DNA of 64,000 nt from Holothuria scabra (taxonomy: Eukaryota > Echinodermata > Holothuroidea > Aspidochirotida > Holothuriidae): positions 5,842,284 to 5,906,283 of the forward strand of contig CM074190.1 in assembly GCA_037179385.1 (NCBI GenBank). The letters are read 5' to 3'. Every line of letters begins with the position of its first letter. The stretch's first letter is position 1. The translations under genes were made by a program, and so were the position numbers. Below the pieces are notes generated by a model. The model was given only the letters and a program-made list of their open reading frames with translations. It ran no database searches and was not told where the DNA came from. This document shows, piece by piece, positions 1 through 13,400 of the stretch.

Positions 1-44
1 ACCCCCAACTTCCTGATGCTCTAACCACTTGACCATGGGGTTGT
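1..44 (-). repeat. tRNA-derived SINE head, cut by the window edge
   Basis: On the minus strand this reads TGGTCAAGTGGTTAGAGCAT, a Pol III A-box of tRNA type. It is nearly identical to the head of the SINE near 60545. The rest lies off the window. Confidence 0.6.
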
Positions 45-1331
45 TCATTACTGGAATGAGGACCCAATGAAAAATTACTACTATTGAAAATTTGTATCTA
101 TGAGAAAGATCTATCAAGGCCTGATCAATTTTCCTATCTTTGTTTCACATAAAAATTTTGACCATGTGTTTAGCAGTGGGCCACAAATCAGTGATGCAAT
201 GAAGAAGGATTAGTATGAAACAACTTTTTTATTAAAGGGAAACATTGCATTTTCAAATGCTCCAATAAAGCATTTACAATAAATAGCTCTAGTCACTTTT
301 AAATTACTCGGTCTCAGCAATAAACCCCAGCAATAGCTTCATCTCCTCAAAATATTATGCACAAAAAGAGTTTTGGAAGTTGCATCTTTTGAAATGGCAG
401 TGAACAAATTATTCATGAGCAACAAACAACTGAATTTCTATCTGAGGGAATCTTATTTCTTGAAAAGAAGGCTATCATGCTGCATTATTTGTAATTATCT
501 ATCATTCTTTGCCAATGAATATTGGTTTTAAAAGGATGAAATTTTCTTGTAAAACAAAGGCAATATTTCCCCTGAAGTGTTTGGTCCAAAAGATTGAAAT
601 TTTCAGCAAGACACACTTTCAACTTTACACAATTCATTCTTCTCCTGTCTTCCTTAAAAATTTTGTACCAATGATGAACCATATCTCATAAGGCCTACAG
701 TCTGTCACATCCTACCTGATTGAAAGCTGTCCCCCCCCTCCCCAACACCACCAACTCAGTCTTAATTTTTTATTCTTTTTGTCAATGGTCAGTTTCAAAA
801 TACCCTCCTTGGTGGGAACGTAACACCTTATCTATGATGGGAGTCAATGATATGATGTAAATTTTTTTAAATGGTGAAAGACTGTATATGTCACAGGATG
901 TAACCTGTGCCCTAAAGAGGCAGGGACGTCTGTCTCAGTACAGCTTACACCAGCACAATGTAGAGAGTTTTTCGTACTGGTGTATTAATGACTACTGATT
1001 TTCTTAAAGCTATGAAAAGGCAACTTTCTGCACATATTACATGCCTACCAAAGTCATGTATCTCACACTGCCTGCTTCATTACTTGTCCCCCTAAGAGGG
1101 ATGAAAGAAATGTTTATTTCCCAAGAAGGGAGTAAAACTAAATCCCAAAACGAAAGTAAAATTTCCCACAATTCTCATGTAGTTTCATGTACCGCATTAG
1201 CTCGAATTGCCGAAATTTCCATTTAGATGCCCAAATTTCAGGGACAGAGCCACCCATCCCAGAGTCCCAACTTTTTCCAAACATGGTCATCCAATATAAC
1301 TTCAGTGTAACATCAATACTACACACACTAC
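45..1331. other. Intron or 3' flank of cyclin B3 with a dispersed repeat
   Basis: I found no further cyclin exon here on the minus strand. Positions about 318-495 (CAGCAATAGCTTCATC, then CAAATTATTCATGAGCAAC) match 38466-38650 closely and are a dispersed repeat of unknown class. The rest is AT-rich with no readable element. Confidence 0.5.
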
Positions 1332-1487
1332 CTTTGCATATCTTCTTAAAAATCTGTATGACAATGGCATGCCCAAATCATAATCAATACATTTCAGAAT
1401 GTCCTTTTCCATCTTAATAAATTGCCGTCTATCATAAGCATCATCACAGATAAATACAAAGTCCTCAAGTGCAGGTGGACATCGTTC
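1332..1487 (-). CDS. CCNB3: Cyclin B3 exon 8: end of the first cyclin fold
   Basis: 156 bases, residues 318-369, phase 0; acceptor TTTTCTAG and donor AAG|GTAGTG. It reads ERCPPALEDFVFICDDAYDR and then FIKMEKDILKCIDYDLGMPL, ending YRFLRRYAK. PPALEDFVFICDDAY and the glutamate in KMEKDIL are hallmarks of the fold. The next exons would start the second cyclin fold. Confidence 0.94.
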
Positions 1488-4400
1488 CTAGAAAACAGAA
1501 AGAAAATGTAAAGAGAATTATATTAATATAAATAATTCTATGTGATACAGCCAACTTTAAGGTTTGCAGAAAATCTTCACCACAGGAATGCAGTGTAATT
1601 AAAAATTATTTAAACAACTAATTACTGATATAAATTTAAGAGGAACTTGGACCCAGTTTTTCAATGAAAATTACACTTGCTTCCAAAACTTGAAAAATAA
1701 GCAGTTCATAGATATATTACCTTGGGATAGCAAAATATATCACATTATTTGACACATTTTATTTTGCAATCAAATTGTAATGCCTTTCAGGATAGCTGCA
1801 ACTTTGCATTTTTGAAAACTTGATGTTTACTTAAAAAGATGAAGATGTAATAAAGATAACCAGAAAGTGAAGACCCAACTATGACAAATCCCCCACCCAA
1901 CAGACTGAAGATTCTGCTTTAACAAATCCACAGCCCGAAAGTCTGAAACAAGTACAATGTTACTCAAACAAATGCTCTGCCCAATATGGTATCCTGCTGG
2001 GTGATTACCACAGCAAAGTCTCCTTCACAAACAACTCAAAAGTATATTTAAAATGGACAAGTGAAAACTAATGCAGGCAAGTAGAATTAGAAAACAGCTA
2101 GTCCAGATGGAGAAGTAATGAAAAAGAATTTGCTAGAGTCTGCTGAGACACCCTAAATACATTTATTCTATTGTTATGTACCATCTAAAGTAAGAATACT
2201 TACATCAAATATATTTTTTCTATTACAGGCTTGGGGTAATCGTAATCGATTGCAATCGATTACACATTTTCAAGTATTTGTAATTGCAATCGATTACTTT
2301 TGTGAAAATCGCAAAGTAATCGCAATCGTGGTTTCATTTCTGATTACACTGAAGTTGAATTGAACAAAGAAGTAAAGTTACTAAACAATTTTTTCAGTGC
2401 TTGGTTCTTCTGTCAGTCTGGGAGATTACCCTTTTTCGAGGGAAATCAATTTTCACCCGATCAGGGGATTATTTTGCCATGGGTGGCACCATTTTCAAAT
2501 ATCTCCCGAGATGCATTGCGATCCTGCCGCGCAAATTCAACTGAGATAACATTCAAAACAGCCTTGCAATTTTTATCGATTTTAGGAAAGAGAAATTCAG
2601 GCATTTTAAAAAAAACTCTGTTGATAGGGGTATAAAAAAAGCTTTGTCATGTTTGGTTGTTCACCACGCCGATTTTGAGAAATCGAGCAATTCTGCTACA
2701 TTCTTTGTCCTAAGCTTAATTTATAGACTCCAAGCAGCCGCAAGTTTTGAACACCACTTTTCACTTAAAGGTGTGCAAGTGGGTCGTGTTAACACATGTT
2801 TTAAATACGGAGTTGAAGGTCCATGGAAATTTGGTTTTTATGTCTAATCTATTACCTCACAATTGAATATACACAGATTTATTAAACAATTCGACGACTG
2901 TGAAGAGGTAGGCACTAGGTGCTCATAAATATTCATACCGTTGAGACAGTAAAATTTTCTCCCAATCGGGGTAATACTCATTTTCTCCCGAAAGCGGTTA
3001 CCTCCCGAACTGTCTGTTGGAATGACAAAATTTAGTTGTCCCTCTTTCTTGGATGTTCCAGCTTAAAATGAGTGAGAAGTGCATGGGTTTAATAATCTCT
3101 ACTTTGGGAGCACTTGGTTCTGTTTTCGGTACTCTTCAGGGATTTGTTTTTAGTTGCACAATTTGTTTATTCAGCCCCGGCACTCAACCTGAACATATCC
3201 TTGTTACACAACTGGTTGATTTGATATTAAACACTCCATGAATCAGTAACCATCAACCTGATAAATGCTACATCTAAAAGTAACTAAGCTTAATTAATAG
3301 CTCAAGGGATAAAAACTTCCATGGGCAATGGACCAGGAGACTCCTACAGTATCAGCAGCTATTGAAAGGTATACTTTTTGCAAAAGAAAATGTTAGAAAC
3401 AAAATGTAGTTAGATAGGGTTTTATGCCTCAACCTGTAACCTTCTGGGCTTATCTATTGAAATGTCCATGGCCTTTTTCCAGTTGTGGGCACTGGATTGT
3501 TTTGCCTACTCCAAACAAAATGTAATTACGATTGCAATCATGATTACATTGCAATGTAATCACAATCGTAATCAATTACTTTCAATTTTAGCTGTAATCG
3601 TAATCATAATCGCAATCGTAAAATATGAAGTAATCGCAATCTTAATCGAATACACTGAGATGTAATCGCCCCAAGCCTGTTCTATTATTATGTACCATCT
3701 GAAGTAAGAATATTAACACCAAATTTATGTTTCTACTGTGATACACCATCTGAAATAAGAATACTTACATCAAATTTATTTACTCTATTGTTACATACAA
3801 CCTGAAGTAAGAATATTTACATATTGTGATATACCATATGAAGCAAGAATACTCACATCAAATTTATTTATTCTAATGTTATTTAAAATCTGAAGTAAGA
3901 ATAGTACTTACATCAAATTTACAAGAAATAAACATAGCTGCAGCTCCAAGAAGTTGTAAAGTATCTTTTGAAATTGTTATTCTGGTAAGGTATATGTCTA
4001 CAAGTTTCACCGCCAAATACAAGGTTTCGTGATTCAGTTCAAAGTTCTCTTGTACTTCTACCAACCAATCCATTAATATTGATCTCATGAGGGGTGTTAG
4101 TTCCTTCTGATTCTCAAAGTAAGGTGTTACCCTGAACATGGGCTGGAAAGATTAAGGTAACAAAATATACCAGAGTCAGAAAACAAACTACACTTGGTTA
4201 TTATAGCTCTAGCAAACTGTATAAATGTTCAATTTCTCTTGAAAAAACTTTACCCTTAATCCACGAAATAAAAATAATTGATCTGAGTTGGGACATGAGA
4301 AATTGATAGTATTTCTTTAGCTGTATTATTCAGTCCCACCCACCCCCATCAACTTCTTTCCCCTCCAATTCCCCACAGATCCAATCACAGATAAGAGATC

Positions 4401-7400
4401 ATCAGGCACCATTTGCAATAAGCCACGCTACAACATTGAATGGTAGCACCTGAAATGCCTCTGCATAACTATAGCTGTAACTACTCCTTTTAAAACAAAA
4501 GAAATATTTAGAAATATTTAGTTGTCATGACTTCTTGACTTCTTGATTCCTTTTCAAATCATCAAAAAAAAATAAAGAAACCCTTGGCAAAAATACCGAT
4601 TATAAACATTCCCATCAAACTTAAAGCAAAATTGTACATTAAAACCCCCACCCTGAGGTGGCTTTGCAAGGTTGTACAAGCCAATCCTCCAAAGATTGTA
4701 TAATGCCACCTTTGTAAAATTAAATTATCTGCATGACACAAATTTTCCAAACTTAGTAATACACAATAGAGTTTTCACATTTCCAAATCTTCTGATGAAT
4801 CACTTCATCATTTATCCAAAATTTTCTCACATCCAAGGATAGGGAGCACATCTGGACAAATAGTTTTCTATGAAGAAACAAAATTTTGCTGTTTCTTGTC
4901 TTCTCTAGCACAAAAACTTTAAAAACCCATATATTTTCCTACACAATTTTGCATTTGTACAGCAATTTGTCAATTTTGTGTAGCAAAATGCAATGTGATA
5001 CCAAATAAATTAATCTCTACCACAAAGTAATTGAGACCTCAATGAATGCAATGTGGCAAAAAATCATTTCAAGAGCAACGTATGGTCAAAATATATCAGT
5101 AAATTAAGTAGGGATGAACAATGATGGACTGTGCGTTACAATTTAATGCACAGTCAGACCATAATAGATCAATGGATGCTGAGGATTATGAAATTAAGCA
5201 CCCTAAAAATTCTTCCTTATTCAACAACCAATTTGGGGGCTCTCATTAAGTGTGTTGTAGAACTAAACTTCATGGTAATAATGATATTAGTAAGTTTCCA
5301 TTTTAATTTCATGAGGTTGATTTTTTTAACCTTTTTACCATTGTTTGGGTCCTTTTGAACGCATACGAGAGCGCAGCTGTCACCTATCTTCACTGTTTCA
5401 CGGGAGGTCGAAACTGCGAGTAGCTACCCAAAAATTCGGCCACAACAAGGAGAGAGACAATAGTCTAAGGCCACAGGGTCAAAAGCATAAGGAAGCTGAT
5501 GCCGGCGTGCTATGTCCGCTGTTCCGCCCACTCCCAAGGCGCGCAAATATGCCCCGATTGGAGCACAACCGTAAAGGGTTGAACAAAAGCATCTGCACCA
5601 CGGGGCTGTGCACACACGCAGAGACAGCGGCATAAGCTTTGCAGTAAACACACTCCACAGGCTTATTTTAACCCTTTACCATTGTTTGGGTCCTTTTGGA
5701 CCCATACGGAGAGCGCAGCTGTCACCCATCTTCACTGTTTCACGCGGAGCTCGACACTGCAAGTAGCTACCCAAAAATTTGGCCACAACAACGAGAGAGA
5801 CAATTATTTAAGGTCACAGGGTCAAAAACCTACGGAAGCTGATGCGGGCGTGCTACGTCCGCTGTTCCGCCCACTCCCAAGGCCCACAAATATGCCCCAA
5901 TTGGAGCACGACGGTAAAGGGTTAAAGACAGTCATTCATCACTCATGATAATTACAATTCTCCTTCCAAAACTCATCCTAGTCCAGACATAATTTCCCAG
6001 TTCATTGCTTCGGGGCATACCCTGTGAGTATACCAAGTCCTGATGTATAATCAGAACACTCTCAGCACATGTGGTGTAATATGAGCTACTACTATGCATT
6101 TTTTTTGGTAATTTGATTTCAATCAAAGAGCTGTGCCAATTGATAATTTCTGTAGAGCACTGGTAAAATTGCAGCTTGGGTTGACAAGTGATTGCCTTTA
6201 ATAAAGATATTGGTCCTGCACATAAGCAGTACATAGCTGATGGAGTGTCTAGATCTTCTTTAAGTTCACTCACACACGGTTTTAATGGGTTTTTTTTTTT
6301 TTCAAAAAAGTGCTATTGACTGCCAGTAATAATTTTCACTGCCACAAATTATTTCCAAAGCATATTTGAATCCAAATAAAAATTTTCAGTGAATTTACAT
6401 ATTGTCTACTTATTGAGACACATGTGGAAAGTAGACTAAACAAAAGCAAACTTTTACAGACGAGAGGTATCAAAACAAAAGATGGGGAAAAATGCAGAGG
6501 ATATCCCATGAAATGCCATCGAGAGCTGCTGTCTCCACAGACTTGATTACAGAAATTGCCGTGGAGACATCTAGGGGAACTTTTTGGCCTGCCACACTAA
6601 TGAAATTAAAGCCATGCACACAGTTATATGATTCCAATTTTTATTCTAATAATAACTGCCAAATGGTACTACCAATAGGTCTTTTTAACATCTTGGTGGA
6701 TACACATTGCAGAGTGTCCCTTTGGTTTTGGTGGTGGTTAGGTTTCTGGCCCTGCATTGTGTGACTGTGTATTACGTAGATCTTTTGGGGAATGTTAAAT
6801 GATCTTTTAATATCATATTACTATATTTTCAAATGGAGTATAGCAACAAAAACGGGATTGCTTCTCCAGCCCTTCTCCACTCATTATTTTGAACAACTGT
6901 AAAATGTACTATCTTTCTATTTATGGAAATAAACTGAAAACTGAAACTGAGAAAATGTCACTCACCTCCCTAGCTTTAAGATACTGAAAGATTTCAAATG
7001 CATACTCAGGTGACTGGTTGGGGTCATTTTTGTTCTCCTCATCTATATTAATAATATCTTCTTCAATTGGTTCTATAACATCATGTGTAGTGGTTGATTC
7101 TGATGTGGATGCCTGCACAAAGAAACAAAAAGATGGTTTAAAGATGAAACATATGATAAACATGGGCCATTTTTAAACCAATCAACTAATTTCTTTAAAT
7201 GTATCTCTCCCCCCTGCCTACCTTAACATTAATTTTGAAGATCTTGCCTCACAATGCTACTTAATATGATAAGGTAGTAAAATTTTAAGCCCAATTACTG
7301 AAGCAAAGCTGAAATATCAGATTTTAAAATCTATTGCAAGGTACTTCCTTCTTCTTTCAGAAATGTGTTCTTATGTTAGTTTTAAAATACCTGTCAAATT

Positions 7401-10400
7401 GTTAGTTGCAGTATGTATGCCAGATAGACAAAACTGAGCTCAGGACAAAATATACTGCATCTCCCTATTATCAAACATCACATATTTGTTTTACCTATAA
7501 ACAAAAAAATGCTGATCCTTTCCTTCTACCTGGTGATAAAATACATACTTTTTAGTTCTGCATGTACATCTAGACATTTGGTGTTTGTCACAATTTTGAC
7601 TTACCCACCTGTGTTCACACTGGATTACCATACCTAAAGTTAGTGACCCAAGTGTTTGATCAAATTAGTTAAAAGGGTAGGCAAAGGACAGAAACCACCT
7701 AAATCTGTTTTTGCCTTTTGATCCACACTCATGCTTTAACACACTTCTGACTGTTACAAGTTCCCACTACTGCCATAAATGAGATAGGAATTCACCGCCA
7801 AATCTCTTCCAGAATTCTCGACTACTTGACCAAGAAAAACACATGAAAACAAAGTAATACTGATTTAATAATAAACTGAGAAAAAAGAGAAATGCCATTT
7901 CCTACCATCTGACACACACGCCAATTAATTGTGATGCTATGTTTAGATAGTCTTCATTTGGCGTCCCACACTCGGATCTACCTGACTACAACCCAGCACC
8001 AATCACTGACAAACCCCTGCTTTGAAGGAAAAGACGAATTCTTTAAATATCTGTTTCATACCTCATCTTTCATTGTTTCCTCTGTTGTTGAGTTTTCTTT
8101 GTCCAATGCTTCCGTCTTTGCAAGGTTCTTTTGATTCATACTCTCCACATGATCCATGACCTCATCTTCAGGAGAGCTATGGATAAAAGTAGCATCCATA
8201 AATTAATTTCAAAGGAGAAAAACAATACACATAAAGTTTGTGCTGGCACAAACATTAAATGGAATTATTTCTACTGGGATGAGACAGGAGGTACTAAAAG
8301 CTCATGAATACTGCAGATCAGCTTTTATAACATGCAAGCTAATTCATCAAATGGATTACGTCTGAAACCATTATACATGGAACTATTAGAGAGATAAAGG
8401 TCAACTTAAGTAAGAGCAACATGAACTCCAGAGGTGTCTTCATCTTGTTCAAGGTTTTTTGCTGAAAATGCACATTTCTCTTCCAACTGTAAACCTGCAG
8501 GTGCAGTAAGCAGTTGCCAACATTGTCATACCAGAAAACATAAAATGTAACACGAAATTCACTGAACAAGCTTACAAAAACTTATTTCAATGGTTCAGGA
8601 TGGTGGGGGCTCAATGATTGGGGAGGAGGACCGTTGAGTCCTTTCTAATTATTCACAATATAAAGTATACGAAAATCACTTTGGTGCATGCAAAAGTGCA
8701 GCTACTTTTGCCAAGCTTGTGCTTAGTGATTTCTGTTCAAATTGTAAACTGATATCTTTAAAGAGGATGCAGTCACCCCAACTTGAAGTACTGTAGTGTA
8801 GTAAGCTGTCTTGTTTTTTGATTGGCTCTTGAGAATCATGTGACAATATTTCTCTTCCTTGGTGAAATTTGCTTGGAGTTTCTGCTTGGCTAAACTTGAT
8901 TTACGTGCAATATTGAAGTTTTAAAATATTACAAAAGGTACTTTGAGAAGTGGAAATAAGCAGAGACTTGTGATATTCAAAATAAGTGGGGTGACTGCTC
9001 TTGATCTCAAATAATGCAAGTGAGAAAATTGGAACATTCTGATTCATATGAGTTTTGATGCTCAGAAAACAGAACAATTACACTTAGAACAGAAAAGTTG
9101 ACAAGTATGAGCAATTGTGGATTGAATTTTTGTTTGTGTGATACCCACACACATAAATTTTGCATGCATTTCTCAATCTCTGAATGTGTCACGAAGGATG
9201 GGCAGTAATGGGCTCACAGGTTGGCAAATACCAAAGTTATGCACATGCTCAACAGATCAGTTCAAAATTTCTTCATGGAACAATGTTGCAAGATAGGTCA
9301 AAGGTCAAAGAGAACCACTTTTATGTGTGTTCACAGCTGATGGCAGGAGTAAATACAAGTACATCAGTATGCTATGCCTGGCAGGCTCAGTGCTCAGACA
9401 TACTGTTACCAATTGATCTGAACAGAAAAGTCATGTATGTATGAATAGAAGAAACTTCAAACTCATCTATTCACAGCTCTTAACGTCTTACCTTTCTGGC
9501 AAGGGTACGCTGGAAGGTGATAACATCACAACATCATCCACTGGACTGCTCTCTTCACTACTAGCACCACTGTTGCTGCTACTACTGCTACTGGCACTCA
9601 AAATAGCCATCTTTTCAAGGTCATTCCTTACTTCAGTCTCTACCTTGCTTACTTTTGCCTCTTTCTTGGTGGATGCTACAGACTTTTTCACAGGCTTCGG
9701 AATACTACTGCTGGACTTCCCTTTACCTTTAGCAACATTTCTGACATTGCGATAGGCCTGTTGAAATAACGGACAAATAAGGCAAAACCATTTCCCCCAT
9801 TTTTCATATCTGGATTTTTCATATCTGGATTATCCATGGACTTCCTATACATGGACAGTCCATACATTATCCCACCCTTGGCGAACTGACAAATCGCAAA
9901 TTGGCCTACACTAGTGGGGACTGGGGATTGTGTTTATTTGGTCACTTTGTCACTTGGCAGGGATGACAAATGCAGTGTGAATCCTTCACGTTTGATTCAT
10001 ATTTGATTGACATTTGATTTGTAATATACATGTTAAACATAAAGTAATTAAGCATTTGTCACTAGGCCTTTATGAAATGGAACACAAAAGAATCTTCAGA
10101 TGACTTGGGTTTTGATGATTCCTCAAAATACAATTGAAAGATAGACCCATACTACACACTCCAAGAATTGAACCAAGTGTTTTAAGATTGCACTTAAAAA
10201 GGATTTGAAATGGTCCTGTAAAGTACATTTTATCCCTTATAATCTGGGTTGGGTTTTTACCGGAAAAAAAAACTGGTAAAAACGGGTAATTACCAGTAGA
10301 AACTGGTAAAAAGGGAAAAAACCCATGGGTGCAAGTGCCAGGTAATGTGTAGTGTATCTAGTGTCTGTACTTATAAACTAGTGTATGTACAGTAATACAT

Positions 10401-13400
10401 AAAACAAATTAGCGTGGTTTCAGATCTCTCTACTGTTCTATTCTTTAACTACTTTTAATGTTAACACAAATTTGTAACTTATTAGGTCAGTCTTGATGCT
10501 TCCAGATTGGTATGCAAACATTGCTTCTACTTGAATATTTCAGAATAGCAACATTGTCACCGACACAAATGTAGAATCTAAGGTATTTTTACACTTTAAT
10601 TTACATTTAGGATCCAAATTTGAACAACTTCTACAAATCAGAAACACAACTTGAAGACCATGTCATTTAAAGACTGATTTCAAAGTTGTGATTGGTTTTG
10701 ATTTCATGTCAGACCAGTAGATGTGTGAAGCATGTAAGCAAGTTCAAACTGTATTTTCACACAACAGCTTAATTATTTTTTCCATCAAAACAACTTGAAG
10801 TAAGTCCTCTTTGGAAAAAAACTATGCAAAAAAAAAGAAATTGTTCTAAATCTAAAGAATTACAGTATTTCAATTCCATTTTATGTAACACAATAGGTTT
10901 TTTTCCAGTTTTTTCCACTCAGTAAGGTTAATTTGGGTAAAAACCTATGTTTTCCAGGGAGGTTTTTCTGCCAAACCTGCTTGTAATTTGTTGTGATTCG
11001 TGGGGTAGGATCTGAGGGTCATCTCAAACCTGAGCTGTTATTTACATATCATTGAAAACCTGGGCTCTTCCTCAAATTTCAGCTACCCTGTCGACTCTTG
11101 CAAAAGAATGTTACTATCAGTTGTACAGGTTTTTTGTTAATAAATGTATTTTCCCTAAAGGGGCCCAAGTCATCTTGATAAATGTTTATTCTATGCAAGT
11201 GGTACAAAGATATTGTGAAGAGGGAGTGGAAATGAAGCCACCCTGATTTTGTTAATTTTTACATACAAACCCTTACACTGGTATTCAGTATTCATCCAGA
11301 CTATGATGACATGCTTTCAAATTTGCATGCTCTAGATTTACTCAAGATTTCACTCCAGATTTAACTAGTATATGAAGGTATCCTTATTCATGAATGGCCT
11401 TGTTACATCATGTTACAGTAAAACTTAAATGTTCAATTTATGCAAATTATTAGTTTATTACACCTTTGTTTACCTTGGGAGTGCCACACTTTAGTTTTGA
11501 AATATTATGACAGAGACACAAATGCAGTGGGAGTACGAGTCTGGGACAATTATTCATTCCCTTAAGGCATAAGGTGAGTAATCTCAAACCCTGAAAAGTA
11601 TCAAAGTAATACTAACATTTGTAATATCACCAAAAGCTGCCCTCTTATGAGATGGAGCCTGCTGTTGAGGAGATCCACTTGAGCGTCTTTTCCCTCTCGT
11701 CTGTGGTCCCATTGCATTTTTGGTAAGAGCTGGTATATTGTCATTGTGAATCTACAAGGCAATTAGGCATAAAAATAGCTACTGTACATTTATTGTGAGT
11801 TCAAGTTAATAACAAAAATTAAATAGAAACAATTGAATGCAAGTTCACAAAGTACTTCAGAGCTTATTTTCTAGATTAATCAGGTTCTGCTGTTTTTTTT
11901 CTCTGATTAAATCATAATTGTGAGGATTGATATTCTCCTTATTTCACAGTAAAAAAAAGATTATGCTGCTTGTGCTTAATATTTTGAAAAAGAAAATTGC
12001 TGAGAATTTGCAGTGCATCATTTGATTTCAAAATGAATTTACTCAAAATTCCCCTATTATTGTGTCTTCTCATAACAACTTGCATACTGTAAAATATATA
12101 TTAGGAGTTACTTTGTATCAAACTCTTTGTTCAAACTAAAAAGGGTAAACTTAGTATTCACACTGTAAATGCTTTATATGCTGGGGTATCAGTTAGCACT
12201 CATCACACCAACAGATACTGTACTAAAATTGTAAAAAAAATAAAATGCTGTACGCAAGTCAATTTCTGAGTTGCTTTGACTTTAACTTAAAATTTAAATA
12301 CATTTACCCTTCAAACTTCAAAGTTAACATAGAAAACCTTCTCAAAATCAACCAAACTACCCTTGATACTGTAGCTTGGCTGCCAAGATTTTCAATTTTA
12401 AATGAAAATTATGTCATCCTGGGCTCGTTTTTCATGGTAGTCCAGGACACGAGGAAGTAGCTACAGATGGTGATGCAGGGTGGTGACCCGGCACTCCACA
12501 TTCCACCCAGCACTCCATGCAAATACACATTTCCTCACCTACCATAAATCTTCCTACTGTAATTAGACCTAAAACTAGCCCCCAAATTCACTCCCTAAAG
12601 TAAAATGAGGTAAAACATAAAAATTTAAAGGGGCTCATTGAGTTGGTTAATGAAATTCAACAAATTTTTCCAAACCTGTTAAGTTTTATTCACATACCAA
12701 TGACAATTGGTCAATTTCAGGTAATCCCCATACCCTACATACTGTACATATAACTGTTTTATGATTGAGTAAATAACGATTCAAGTCGGTTTTCAAAAAT
12801 TCGTGACCAGACACTTTTTCAAATTATGTGCAAAACTGTTACAAGTCAGGACACTAGAAAATTCAAAATTTTAACATTTTCTGCGACTTTGGACTTGAAA
12901 CTTGACTTGTTATGCTAACTATAAGCATTGTTATGTGGTAGTGACCCTTTGAGACCCTCATTAAGTTATCGATATCAACTCAATGAGCCTCTGACTGAAA
13001 AATGGGGTAGATGCCATGGGGTGGGTTGAGGTCTGAGGTGCTTTTACCCAGATCAGACAATTACCCAGCACTCAAATTTGGCTAGCTACATCCCTGGCAG
13101 TAAGATCATCTGCCTCTCACATGAAAGTCCCAGGTTCTATTCCCAGGTCGAGTCATACCAAAGACTCTAAAAGTGGAACCTTCTGCCGTTGTGCATGATG
13201 CTCCGCAATGGAGTAGGAAAAACAAGCCAGTGAGCCACAAATTTCTGGAAAAAATCCATGGCTGGCTGGACTTGAACCAATAGGTTGGAAACTGGGCCAT
13301 AAAACTCTAACTAACCCTGCTGGGACAACTAAAATTTCATACAGGCAACCAAAAGCCAAAAGTTCTTTTTTGATTTTTGGTAAGAAAGCATCTCCCTTTT

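Noticed and set aside
5345..5948. Frames sharing peptide stretches on the plus strand
   Set aside because: They are two copies of a TTAA MITE, not a duplicated gene.
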